The position numbers and the translations under genes are program-made. Shown here in pieces: positions 1-8,017 of a stretch of 64,000 nucleotides of DNA. The notes below the pieces were generated by a model that had not been told where the DNA came from, ran no database searches, and saw only the letters and a list, made by a program, of their open reading frames with translations. This stretch comes from Candidatus Rokuibacteriota bacterium (GTDB lineage Bacteria > Methylomirabilota > Methylomirabilia > Rokubacteriales > CSP1-6), in the NCBI GenBank assembly GCA_003220685.1, contig QHTE01000055.1, positions 1-64,000 of the forward strand. Reading direction: 5' to 3'. The number at the start of each line of letters is the position of its first letter. Position 1 is the stretch's first letter.

Positions 1-160
1 AACTGGGCCGCAAAACTCCCCAGGTACTCGTGAAGTTCCATGACTCTGTAGGCCCTTAAGTAAGCGCGAGAGACTTCTGGGAGCAACGCCCCGGCCGGGG
101 CCTGAGCCGGGCGTCTATGATCTCGGGCCGCTGCTACCTCTTTGCTTGGCCATTTCTTGG

Positions 161-267
161 CCCTCACCATCGTGCGTCATCGGTCGTCACCGTACTTTCA
201 CCCCAGCGAGCGCGCCTCGCAAAGGCACGATAAGTAACGATGACGACCGATGACGACATGGTGAGGG
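161..267. repeat. Long imperfect inverted repeat beside a tRNA scar
   Basis: Positions 161-198 and 230-267 are imperfect reverse complements. Arms of 10 bp (CCCTCACCAT) and 15 bp (CGTCATCGGTCGTCA) match perfectly, separated by a 2-4 nt mismatch, and weaker pairing continues inward through CGTACTT. The right arm ends 15 bp before the tRNA-Ser fragment at 283. Inverted repeats beside tRNA attachment sites are common recombinase or excisionase binding arms; that role here is inferred. It could also be a large transcribed hairpin. Confidence 0.7.
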
Positions 268-282
268 CAGGGGCCGCGCGAA

Positions 283-339
283 CTTGAAATCCACCGGGCC
301 GCGAGGCCCTTGGGGGTTCGAATCCCTCGCCCTCCGCCA
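283..339 (+). pseudogene. 3' half of tRNA-Ser(UGA), probable attachment-site scar
   Basis: The fragment begins exactly at an anticodon loop CTTGAAA (anticodon TGA). It then has a 3' anticodon stem, a long variable arm that folds (GGGCC-GCGA-GGCCC), a T arm with TTCGAAT, an acceptor strand GCCCTCC, and GCCA. The bases before the loop do not pair with the 3' anticodon stem, and no D arm or 5' acceptor strand precedes it, so only the 3' half is present. This is the pattern left at the distal end of an element integrated into tRNA-Ser. The element would lie to the left and the old chromosome to the right. Confidence 0.8.
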
Positions 340-589
340 TCTATCAACTACTTAGGCGACCGTATCTTCTGAGCCTCGATCGTCCTCGCGGGCTCTTTAC
401 CTGATTCTTGTACTGAGCCGTTCAGAGCCTCGACGTAGTCGGCGAAGGGCCCTGGACGATGGTCCTATTGTCACCCCGCCGCAGGCGAAGCTATGGGCAG
501 GGCAATAGTTAGCAAAGCCATCGTTTCGCCAATTTAGCTTCATCGCGGCGGGGAGATCGCATTCCACTGCCGCCAGGAGGTCCAAAGCC
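340..589. other. Intergenic region, no supported gene
   Basis: A 250-bp stretch of lower GC lies between the tRNA scar and the epoxide hydrolase gene. No start/RBS pair with a protein-like reading was found. It must contain the promoter of the hydrolase gene, but no clear -35/-10 pair stands out. Confidence 0.5.
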
Positions 590-1813
590 ATGACACAACA
601 GACGGGCAGTGATAAGACCGCCATTCGTCCGTTTCATGTGAATGTTCCGGAAGCGGAACTGACCGAATTGCGCAGGCGTATCAACGCGACCCGGTGGCCC
701 GAGCGGGAGACGGTCGGGGATGCATCACAGGGCGTGCAGCTCGCGACGACTCAGCAACTCGCGCGCTATTGGGCGACCGAATACGATTGGCGCAAGTGCG
801 AGGCGAAGCTGAACGCCCTACCGAACTTCATCACCGAGATCGATGGGCTCGACATTCACTTCATTCACGTTCGCTCGAAACACGACAATGCACTGCCGCT
901 CATCGTCACGCACGGGTGGCCCGGCTCGATCGTCGAGCAGCTGAAGATCGTCGATCCACTGACCAATCCCACGGCCCATGGCGCGAGCGCATCGGACGCG
1001 TTTCACCTGGTGATTCCGTCGATGCCGGGCTACGGGTTTTCGGGCAAGCCGACCACTCCCGGCTGGGACCCCTCCCGCATCGCGCGTGCCTGGGTCGTGC
1101 TGATGAAGCGCCTTGGCTACACGCCATTCGTTGCGCAAGGCGGCGATTGGGGCGCGATTATCACGGACGTAATGGCGGCACAGGCGCCTCCGGAACTGCT
1201 CGGCATCCACTCCAACATGCCGGGCGTGATTCCACCCGACATTGACAAGGCTGCGCAATCCGGCGCTCCGATACCGCCCGGGCTCTCAGCCGACGAGAGA
1301 CTCGCGTACGAGCGACTGGCCTTCGTATATGCGAAGGGCGTCGCCTACGGCTACCAGATGGGGTTGCGACCACAGACGCTTTACGGGATTGCGGATTCCC
1401 CCGTCGGCCTGGCCGCTTACCTGCTCGACCACGACGCGCGCAGCTACGAGCTGATCGCACGCGCCTTTGCCGGACAGCCCGGCGGCCTCACACGAGACGA
1501 CGTTCTCGACAACGTCACGCTCACCTGGTTGACGAACACGGCGATTTCCTCGGCCCGTCTCTACTGGTCTCGCGTCCATGGCGATGGAGCAGGCACGTTC
1601 GGCTTTTTCGGTGTCAAGGGCGTCTCCATCCCGGTTGCCGTGAGCGTCTTCCCGGACGACCTGTATCCAGCCCCGCGGAGTTGGGCAGAGCAGGCATATC
1701 CCAGACTCATCCACTACAACAAGCTCGATAAAGGTGGCCACTTCGCGGCGTGGGAGCAGCCGCAGCTCTTTTCAGAAGAGGTTCGTGCGGGCTTCAGATC
1801 ACTGCGTAAATAG
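590..1813 (+). CDS. Epoxide hydrolase, EHN-type alpha/beta hydrolase
   Basis: A 407-aa protein of the microsomal-type epoxide hydrolase family, which opens epoxides to vicinal diols through a covalent aspartyl ester. The N-terminal ~110 residues match the EHN cap region. The oxyanion-hole motif HGWPGS is at 108-113, the nucleophile-elbow GGDWG puts the nucleophile at D186, and the catalytic His is H384 in GGHFAAWEQP. Full length for the family and no signal peptide, so cytoplasmic. An AGGAGG site lies about 10 nt before the ATG. It stands alone; the substrate is unknown. Confidence 0.93.
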   Translation: MTQQTGSDKTAIRPFHVNVPEAELTELRRRINATRWPERETVGDASQGVQLATTQQLARYWATEYDWRKCEAKLNALPNFITEIDGLDIHFIHVRSKHDNALPLIVTHGWPGSIVEQLKIVDPLTNPTAHGASASDAFHLVIPSMPGYGFSGKPTTPGWDPSRIARAWVVLMKRLGYTPFVAQGGDWGAIITDVMAAQAPPELLGIHSNMPGVIPPDIDKAAQSGAPIPPGLSADERLAYERLAFVYAKGVAYGYQMGLRPQTLYGIADSPVGLAAYLLDHDARSYELIARAFAGQPGGLTRDDVLDNVTLTWLTNTAISSARLYWSRVHGDGAGTFGFFGVKGVSIPVAVSVFPDDLYPAPRSWAEQAYPRLIHYNKLDKGGHFAAWEQPQLFSEEVRAGFRSLRK

Positions 1814-1825
1814 CGGACACAGAAA

Positions 1826-1865
1826 GGGCCGCGCCCGTCCCGGCGTTCAGGAACGAACGCGGCCC
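1826..1865 (+). terminator. Possible terminator hairpin after epoxide hydrolase
   Basis: GGGCCGCG (1826-1833) pairs perfectly with CGCGGCCC (1858-1865) across a 24-nt loop, 12 nt after the stop codon. There is no T-run, so intrinsic termination is uncertain. The remaining ~200 bp before the DoxX gene shows nothing else. Confidence 0.35.
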
Positions 1866-2064
1866 GGTTCTCAACTTGTCTTTCTTGGCCATGTCCGCGT
1901 TTTGCGATCCGCGAGCACGACGACAACCTTCGCGGGAACGAGCCAGCACTGCCGCCCCGAAAACGATGGCGCCGCTCATGCGAATCCAATGGGGCTCGGT
2001 CAGATCGCGGACTATCAACTTCCGACGGATCTCGCCCTCCAGACCGGCGGCGCCCTCATTGCAA

Positions 2065-2493
2065 TCACCAGATGAACCGAGAGAACGGGAACCCCTTCTT
2101 AGGCCACACTTGGTCAATCGCAAGTTTCCCCGCTCCTGTGAAGAACAGTGTGATTCCGCCGGCGAGCAGCACCCGCTCCAACTCGCTGCCATTCCAGCCC
2201 TTCGCTGGCATCTGGACCCAGAACGTCGCGACCAGCATCTCCATCGCAAACAGGAGCCCTAGCCATCTGGTCGCCCAACCTAGGACAAGCAGAATGCCAC
2301 CAATCAGCTCTAGGACCGCGATCACGGGTCCCATCAGCTCGGGCAATGGGATCGAGACCTTGGCGAAGAACGCCGAGGTCTTGCCAAGGCCCGCAGCGAA
2401 CTTCGCGTAGCCGTGGACAGCGAAGACGAGACCGATGGCAATGCGCAGAACGGTGAGGCCCCATCCCGGTTCGAGTCCGCCGATTGCCCGCAT
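2065..2493 (-). CDS. DoxX family membrane protein
   Basis: A 142-aa protein with about four membrane segments and the DoxX-type pattern: an N-terminal helix with HGYAKF, then ELIGGILLVLGWATR in the central helix. DoxX-like proteins are small inner-membrane proteins of mostly unknown function, sometimes tied to redox or thiosulfate metabolism. The start at 2493 was chosen over an earlier in-frame codon because AGGAGGT sits 6 nt upstream. Monocistronic. Confidence 0.85.
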   Translation of the reverse strand: MRAIGGLEPGWGLTVLRIAIGLVFAVHGYAKFAAGLGKTSAFFAKVSIPLPELMGPVIAVLELIGGILLVLGWATRWLGLLFAMEMLVATFWVQMPAKGWNGSELERVLLAGGITLFFTGAGKLAIDQVWPKKGFPFSRFIW

Positions 2494-2607
2494 CGTCGAC
2501 CTCCTGTTAGCGTTGCCTGATCGTAGGCCGCGCGTCGTAACGCCTGCAAGGGGCAAGGAAAGGTTCGGACGCAGACGGGATCGTCAACCGAGACATCCCA
2601 TGAGATG

Positions 2608-3035
2608 TCAAGACCCAATCGTCGCCGGCGCGACGAGGAGACGTGAGGGGTTGTAGGGCTGCCGGTGCTTGAGCATGGCGGACACCGCATGAAGCAGCTT
2701 GACGGCGACCACGACCAGCGCTTGCTGGGCCGTTTTGCCCTGGGCCTTCTTGCGGAGATAAATGGTGCGCCACTCGCCACTACGGCGCACGGCATTGACG
2801 GCGGCGAGGTAGAGAGAATGGCGCGCAATGCGAGATCCCACGGGCGACAAGCGGGGAGTCGCCGCCCGGTCGCCGCTCTCGTTGATGACCGGGTAAAAGC
2901 CAACATACGCGACGAGCGCCCGAGCATCGGTGAAGCGTGTGAGCGCGCCGAGTTCGCCGATCAGGGTGGCGGCCGTCTGAGGGCCGATGCCCGGGATGGT
3001 CTGCAGCAACTCGGCGTCGGAGGGCCCAGTTCCCC
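2608..3035 (-). mobile_element. Truncated IS110-family transposase, C-terminal part
   Basis: About 140 residues of the IS110/IS116/IS902 transposase C-terminal domain. The text TIPGIGPQTAATLIGELG is the helix-hairpin-helix-like start of that domain, and the SRIARHSLYLAA segment follows. The coding frame continues upstream of the only usable start codon (a TTG at 3009) to about 3035, where similarity stops. The N-terminal DEDD/RuvC-like domain is therefore gone. A full transposase is normally 330-400 aa, so this copy is dead. It abuts a truncated ABC_sub_bind gene at 3116. Confidence 0.85.
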
Positions 3036-3115
3036 CAGGCCTCCCGCGTTGCTGTCGTCAGTATTCCGCGGCGAAGCCAGGGCTTGGCTAACCAGTGGAG
3101 CGAAGCCGGGCTGCA

Positions 3116-3538
3116 GCCCCCACTCTTCGCCTGACGCTCTTACCAGTAGAGGTACAGGGCCCTGAGGACTTCGAGCGCGGTTTCGCCGCAATGACGCAGG
3201 CACGGACCCAGGCGCTCATTGTCTTGGGTGATCCATCAGTCCGGCTAAATGCAAGACGGTTTCTCGATCTCGCAGCCAAGCACCGGCTACCGGCCATGTA
3301 CAACGGGAGCAGCCTCGTTGAAGCCGGGGGCCTGATATCATATGCGCCGAACGACCTCGACGGGTGGCGGCGCGCCGCGACCTACGTGGACAAGATTCTC
3401 AAGGGCGCGAAGCCCGGCGACCTGCCCGTCGAGCAGCCCTCCAAATTCGAGCTTGTTATCAACCTCAAGACCGCGAAGGCACTCGGCCTGACGATCCCGC
3501 AGTCGGCGTTGGGGCGGGCCGACCAGGTGATTGAGTAG
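3116..3538 (+). pseudogene. ABC_sub_bind substrate-binding protein, 3' remnant 1
   Basis: About 140 C-terminal residues of a PF04392-type ABC transporter substrate-binding protein. Recognisable segments are the AAKHRLPAMY region, the [19 protein letters not shown] block and the ending [20 protein letters not shown]. The family is normally ~320-330 aa, so the signal peptide and N-lobe are missing. Similarity begins at about 3116, roughly 80 bp after the IS110 fragment, suggesting that the insertion and a deletion removed the 5' part. No permease or ATPase gene is near. Confidence 0.85.
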
Positions 3539-3674
3539 CCCATGGCCCGACCCACGCGGCCAGCTCCTACCGGCAGCACTCGGATGCGCGAACTGCTCCA
3601 TGCCCTCCTACGACCGTGACCTCCACGCCCTCCTCACCGTGCCTGGGCAATGGCCAGGAGTGGTCGAGCCGTTG

Positions 3675-4499
3675 ATGCATCCCGCGTCGCGCATGACCTC
3701 ATCCGTCCGCGCTGTACTGCTCATGCTCGCTATGTGCGCAACGCTCGTGATGCCCAGCACGGTCGTCGCCCAGAACAATTTCGAGATTCAAGTCTACGGC
3801 TCCGAGACCGTAGCGCCTGGCAGCACGATGGTGGAATTGCACAGCAACGTGGCCGCGCAGGGCAGCACGAAGACCACGGACCACCTTCTCCGAACACAGG
3901 GTGCTTTCCACGAGACACTGGAAATTACCCAGGGCTGGGCGTCCTGGTTTGAGACCGGCTTCTATGTCTTTACGAGCATCCAGCCTGACACCACCTGGGA
4001 GTGGGTAGGCGACCACATCCGCCCGCGCGTGCGCGCACCCGAGAGCTGGGACCTGCTAGTGGGTCTCAGTCTCTCGGCGGAGGTCGGCTACCAGCGGCGC
4101 GCCTTCTCTACGGATACCTGGACCCTGGAACTCCGCCCGATCATCGACAAGCAGTGGAAGCGCTGGTATGTCTCGATCAATCCAGTTCTGGATCGGGCCA
4201 TCAAGGGCGAGAGCATCGGCCAGGGCTTCGAGTTCTCACCCGCTGCCAAGATCAGTTACGAAGTGGCCCCAAAGGTGGCCGTGGGGCTTGAGTACTATGG
4301 CGCGCTCGGCTCGGTCACTCACTTCAACCGGGCGCACGACCAGCAACACCAACTCTTCCCCGTGATCGACCTCGACCTGGGGCCCAAGTGGGAGTTCAAC
4401 TTCGGCGTCGGTTTCGGCCTCACGCCCAGTACGGACCGCTTGATCGTCAAAATGATTCTGGGTTACCGCTTCGATTGGGCCGGGGGTGCGCGGAAGTAA
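3675..4499 (+). CDS. Putative outer-membrane beta-barrel protein
   Basis: About 274 aa with a signal peptide (hydrophobic LLMLAMCATLVMPSTVVAQ, cleavage likely after VVAQ). Alternating amphipathic strands rich in Tyr/Trp follow, ending in an aromatic-containing strand (MILGYRFDW). This suggests a beta-barrel of the outer membrane. The family is not named with confidence. The start at 3675 or the ATG at 3693 both leave an intact signal peptide; the longer reading from 3531 adds a non-signal-like leader. Transport or sensing roles would be guesses. Confidence 0.65.
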   Translation: MHPASRMTSSVRAVLLMLAMCATLVMPSTVVAQNNFEIQVYGSETVAPGSTMVELHSNVAAQGSTKTTDHLLRTQGAFHETLEITQGWASWFETGFYVFTSIQPDTTWEWVGDHIRPRVRAPESWDLLVGLSLSAEVGYQRRAFSTDTWTLELRPIIDKQWKRWYVSINPVLDRAIKGESIGQGFEFSPAAKISYEVAPKVAVGLEYYGALGSVTHFNRAHDQQHQLFPVIDLDLGPKWEFNFGVGFGLTPSTDRLIVKMILGYRFDWAGGARK

Positions 4500-4640
4500 C
4501 CACGCACGCCGTGGCATGCGGTGCAGAGCGCGGCGCGGGAGCGTTGCAGAAGGTGGTGGCGAACAACGACTAGCGTCTAGCGGATCACACGCATCGAGCG
4601 GGCGCGTTGCTCGTGGTCGGTGGCGCCGGCTTCTACTTGA

Positions 4641-4777
4641 AAGGTGCCAAGCCTAGCGTTCTCCCCGTCGAGCAGCCCACGAAGTTCGAGCTGGTGATCA
4701 ATCTCAAGACCGCCAAGGCGCTTGGGCTGACGATCCCGCAGTCGATCCTGGAGCGGGCGGACGAAGTCATTCAGTGA
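4641..4777 (+). pseudogene. ABC_sub_bind substrate-binding protein, 3' remnant 2
   Basis: Only the last ~45 residues survive: [18 protein letters not shown] and the family ending [20 protein letters not shown] followed by TGA. It is nearly identical in wording to remnants 1 and 3 but starts later, at the GAKP block. No start codon or RBS belongs to it, so it is a dead fragment. Confidence 0.85.
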
Positions 4778-4796
4778 CCGGGACCCGGAGGTGAGT

Positions 4797-5246
4797 ATGG
4801 GCGCTGAGAGCGTCGCGCCGAAGAGCGTCAGGTTCCCCAAGGGCGAGGACGGCTGGACCCGAGCGCAAGCGAATCGACTCCTGCGCGTAGTGGAAGACAT
4901 GTTTCACCGCGTCGATATCGACGCCCTGGTGCAGGGCTTTACTGAAGATTGTGTCTTCCGGTTCGCCGAGCAGCCGGAGCGTCGTGGTCGCCAGGCACTC
5001 CGGGAATTCTTCGCCTTGCGCCTGGCTCGTCAGAAGAACTATCGGTTGAAGAAGACTCTGCTTGCGCTTGACGGCAACGTGCTGGCGAACGTCTGGGAAG
5101 GCACGTGGGAAGACCGCGACACAGGCAAGGAAATGGCTGGGCGCGGGATCGAGGTCTGGCGGATGCGCGACGGAATGATCGCTGAGTGGGACGCGGCCTT
5201 CAACGTATGGCGCGAGGGCGGTCCGCGGACGTCGCCGATCATGTGA
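4797..5246 (+). CDS. NTF2-like/SnoaL-like domain protein
   Basis: A 149-aa cytoplasmic protein with the NTF2-like fold pattern: an N-terminal helix (LLRVVEDMFHRVDIDALVQGFTEDCVFRF), a G-R-x-A-L-R-E-F-F helix, then three strands ending IEVWRMRDGMIAEWDAAFNVW. This family includes ketosteroid-isomerase-like enzymes and many uncharacterised proteins, so no substrate can be given. The ATG at 4797 was preferred to the GTG at 4791 because GGAGG lies 5 nt upstream of the ATG. Confidence 0.8.
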   Translation: MGAESVAPKSVRFPKGEDGWTRAQANRLLRVVEDMFHRVDIDALVQGFTEDCVFRFAEQPERRGRQALREFFALRLARQKNYRLKKTLLALDGNVLANVWEGTWEDRDTGKEMAGRGIEVWRMRDGMIAEWDAAFNVWREGGPRTSPIM

Positions 5247-5268
5247 GGATCGAACTCACTGTGTCAGA

Positions 5269-5496
5269 ATGGTGCCAGAACTATCCGCCACCATCGGTCA
5301 TCAATGGGCACAGAGTTTCTCGAGTCGTGCCGCCCCCACGGCCCTGACCGCCGACGCCACGGAGCCCGCGTGGAATGGCTACCTGCTCCAGGTGGCGTGT
5401 CCGTGTGGGGCGGTGTTTGGAAGATGGATCACGCCAGATGAAGCGAGCGGACGCGGACCTGACTTCTGGTCCGCCATCAAAGCCAGCAGAAACTAG
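5269..5496 (+). CDS. Small hypothetical protein with CPCG motif
   Basis: A 75-aa reading whose second half (LLQVACPCGAVFGRWITPDEA) looks protein-like, with a Cys pair that could bind metal. The first half is low-complexity and there is no good RBS at the ATG. It could be a short gene with a different start or the remnant of a larger one. Function unknown. Confidence 0.3.
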   Translation: MVPELSATIGHQWAQSFSSRAAPTALTADATEPAWNGYLLQVACPCGAVFGRWITPDEASGRGPDFWSAIKASRN

Positions 5497-5566
5497 GCGA
5501 CGTTTGCATGAATTGACACCTATTTGCCCCGGGGTCTACCCTCCTGGGTGTAGTGAGGTAGTCGAA

Positions 5567-5785
5567 ATGCGAAGGGTAGTGGCGGTCTCCCTCCTGGCCG
5601 CTTCGTTCCTTCTCGTCCCGGCAGCGCCGAGCTACGCATGGAGCCACGGGGGCCGTGGAGGCCACGGCATCACGCAGGTCTACGAGAAGTCCGGGGAGCC
5701 GCTCGAAGTTCGCCTGATCGAAGGCTGGTGGTTCACGTTCGTCGAGCTGACCGCCATCCGCGCTGAGCCGCACGCTACGAAGTAG
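5567..5785 (+). CDS. Small secreted hypothetical protein
   Basis: 72 aa. Residues 1-24 form a clear Sec signal peptide (RR, a hydrophobic core, cleavage after SYA). The mature part starts with a Trp/His/Gly-rich WSHGGRGGHG and ends with a compact GWWFTFVELTAIRAEPHA. No family was recognised. The start is at the first Met that leaves an intact signal peptide; an RBS-like GAGGTAG lies about 7 nt upstream. Confidence 0.55.
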   Translation: MRRVVAVSLLAASFLLVPAAPSYAWSHGGRGGHGITQVYEKSGEPLEVRLIEGWWFTFVELTAIRAEPHATK

Positions 5786-5928
5786 CGAGGAGTCTCAGGG
5801 GCGCGGGTCGCGGAGGTCCCAAACCGCGGCTCTCTCCCGGCCAACAAGCCCCTGCCACAATCGCCACGTAAGCGGTCAAATCGTCGCCCACGGCGCTGGA
5901 GCCGATAGCGCAGGTCGTCATCGCCTCA

Positions 5929-6591
5929 TCAGTCGTCGTCGTCCTTGCGCTTGCCGTAGGGGGGAAGCGTCACGACCTTCGCGGTTGCTGGGTCGACCAG
6001 GACGCTGTGCGTGATCAAGTCCTTGACCATGGCGACCTCGAATAGTGTCGAGCCGTACTGGCTCTTCACGAGGGCCTTGACGGCTCGGCCACGAGTCTCC
6101 TTCTCAGCCGCCTCGACAGCGCTCGCGAGCGTCATCGGAGACGCTTCGAGCTGGACGAAGGCGGCTTGATCCTTCCGTCGGTCGTCGCGGTCGAAGATAT
6201 TGGACACGAACCCCGGCTCCTGCACTCGCAGGATGCTCCCTGAGGCAGGGTCGACGTGGACCTTGCTCGACCCGTCCTTCGAGACGGTCTTGATCTCGTA
6301 CACGTAAGTACCCTTCTCGCGGTCCATCTCGGCTTTCCTGGCACGTCCGCCGGTCTGCCGTTCGGCGACGCGGATTGCCTGGGCCAACGAGGTCTGCGGC
6401 TGCGGGCCACCGCCGCTCCGCGACTGCTGCGCTTCAGCCGGCGCGACGCCGATCGCCGTGTCCAGTACGGCGGCGATCTCGACCACAGCCGATGCATCCG
6501 CGAGCGTGGTCACTCCGGCGAGAAGCCCGCCCCGGAGCAACGTGCGACGGGACAGGGGGCATTCACCCCTCGCTGGCTTCGGGGTCTTCAT
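5929..6591 (-). CDS. Exported PepSY-domain protein with Tat-type signal
   Basis: 220 aa. The N-terminus has a twin-arginine motif (SRRTLLRGG) and a hydrophobic stretch ending near APAEAQQ. Two PepSY-like repeats follow: AIRVAERQTGGRARKAEMD... YVYEIKT...KVHVDPASG, and AVEAAEKETRGRAVKALV...LFEVAMV...VLVDPATAKV. PepSY domains are small periplasmic or surface modules thought to bind or inhibit peptidases or sense redox. The ATG overlaps the stop of the upstream gene (ATGA), so the two are co-translated. The tail is Lys/Asp-rich. Confidence 0.8.
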   Translation of the reverse strand: MKTPKPARGECPLSRRTLLRGGLLAGVTTLADASAVVEIAAVLDTAIGVAPAEAQQSRSGGGPQPQTSLAQAIRVAERQTGGRARKAEMDREKGTYVYEIKTVSKDGSSKVHVDPASGSILRVQEPGFVSNIFDRDDRRKDQAAFVQLEASPMTLASAVEAAEKETRGRAVKALVKSQYGSTLFEVAMVKDLITHSVLVDPATAKVVTLPPYGKRKDDDD

Positions 6592-7292
6592 CGCTGCGGC
6601 CCCTTCACGATCTTCACGAGGTTCATCGATCCGTCGCTCACCATGCCGATGCCGGGGGCGTAGTACTTGTACTCGGTGGTAAAGCGGGTCAGGGGACTGG
6701 TCTCCTTCACCTTCACACAGTTCTTGAACTCTCCCGCCGGAGTCTTGACCGTCTCGGTCACGCTGACGATCGTGGCGCGGTCCATCGCGATCTTCGGGGC
6801 GACCTCCTGGTAGTACCTCGAGTGCATTAGCACTCGGCCCGGCATCATGAGGCCGAACTTGCTCCCGTTGACACCCGAGAGCCACGACCCGTCGTGATTG
6901 ACCACCTTGCCGTCCTTGTACATGTCGACGTCCTCCCCGAAATAAAAGACGTCGTTGGTCCGCTTGCTGATCGCGAAGTAATTTCGCGCGACCTCGATCA
7001 ACTTGCCATCCTTCGTCTCCCGCTCCTCGACCACCCGCGTCTCGATGCCGTCGACCTTCTTGGTCTCGTTCAGGACCGTGATGGTCAGCCGGGCGCCCTC
7101 TCCCTCCAGAACGAGCGTGTAACCGGGTTCCAGGATGAAGTAGGGGTTGCGCCCGGTCGAAGCCAGCTCGTTCGGTTCGACCTGGAACGCCGAGGTCCAA
7201 TCCGCGGACGTGGCACAGGCCGCGAAGATCCCCAGCCCGGCTACGACGACGATGAACGGTACGGCGAGCCGCAAAACTCTCCGCCTGAGCAT
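6588..7292 (-). CDS. Putative lipoprotein/exported protein, unknown family
   Basis: 234 aa with a hydrophobic N-terminus ending in FAACATS, which resembles a weak lipobox, so a lipoprotein is possible. The mature part is mostly beta: repeated strands such as TLVLEGEGARLTITVLNETKKVDGIETRVVEER, with a later YYAPGIGMVSDGSMNLVKI. The family was not identified. The start at 7292 was chosen for GGGAGG 8 nt upstream; an earlier in-frame Met adds a non-signal leader. It is transcribed with the PepSY gene. Confidence 0.7.
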   Translation of the reverse strand: MLRRRVLRLAVPFIVVVAGLGIFAACATSADWTSAFQVEPNELASTGRNPYFILEPGYTLVLEGEGARLTITVLNETKKVDGIETRVVEERETKDGKLIEVARNYFAISKRTNDVFYFGEDVDMYKDGKVVNHDGSWLSGVNGSKFGLMMPGRVLMHSRYYQEVAPKIAMDRATIVSVTETVKTPAGEFKNCVKVKETSPLTRFTTEYKYYAPGIGMVSDGSMNLVKIVKGPQR

Positions 7293-7591
7293 GAATAGCC
7301 TCCCTTCGTTGATTGTGTGAGCTGCTGACCACATGACAGTGCCTCCTTGAATTCCTGCCTCCGACCATAGCGGCTCCTACCTGAACTGGCCGTGAGCCCG
7401 GCATTCATCTGGTGTTCAGGAAGTGCCGCCACGCACTCCGCCGCCGCGTCGATGAGGTGCCCCCGCGCATGACCGTCGGCTAACAACGTCGACGCCGTTT
7501 TCCGCTTGCATATCGTCACGGACCGATCTATCTCGTGAGTCATGTCCCGTCGTTCCAGCCAACGGAACCTCCAACCAGCAAGGAGAGCACG

Positions 7592-7975
7592 ATGACCGCC
7601 GCCGCCGATGCCATCACGAACCGGGGCTATCACGCCCATATCTACTACGATCCGGAGAAGACGCGTCCGAGCGCTGAGCGCCTGTGCGCCGTTATCGGGG
7701 AGAAGTTCCCGGTCCAATTCGGCGGCCTCCGCGACCAGCCGGTCGGGCCGCATCCGGTCGCCAACGCTCAGGTCATCTTCAAGCCCGAGCAGTTCCAGCC
7801 CGTCATCGAATGGCTGATGCTGCACCGCGACGGTCTTGACGTCTTGATCCACCCGCTGACCGACAACTCGGTCGACGACCATAGCATCTACGCGATGTGG
7901 CTCGGCTCGCCGGTGCCGCTGAAGCTCGACGTGTTGCGGCGGAATTACCGCGCCGAGCTCCTGCCAAGCGCCTGA
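7592..7975 (+). CDS. DOPA 4,5-dioxygenase family protein
   Basis: 127 aa matching the DOPA-dioxygenase family (PF08883-type). Recognisable blocks are YHAHIYYDPE near the N-terminus, GPHPVANAQVIF in the middle, and LMLHRDGLDVLIHPLTDNSVDDHS towards the end. The His residues HAH, GPHP, HR, IHP and DDHS are the likely metal or substrate ligands. Characterised members extradiol-cleave L-DOPA; bacterial members are largely untested. The start at 7592 is supported by AAGGAGAG 6 nt upstream. The 300 bp before it separates divergent genes and should hold both promoters. Confidence 0.85.
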   Translation: MTAAADAITNRGYHAHIYYDPEKTRPSAERLCAVIGEKFPVQFGGLRDQPVGPHPVANAQVIFKPEQFQPVIEWLMLHRDGLDVLIHPLTDNSVDDHSIYAMWLGSPVPLKLDVLRRNYRAELLPSA

Positions 7976-8017
7976 ATCGCCGCGCCAACACGGACGAACA
8001 CCTCGCGGCGGACGACG

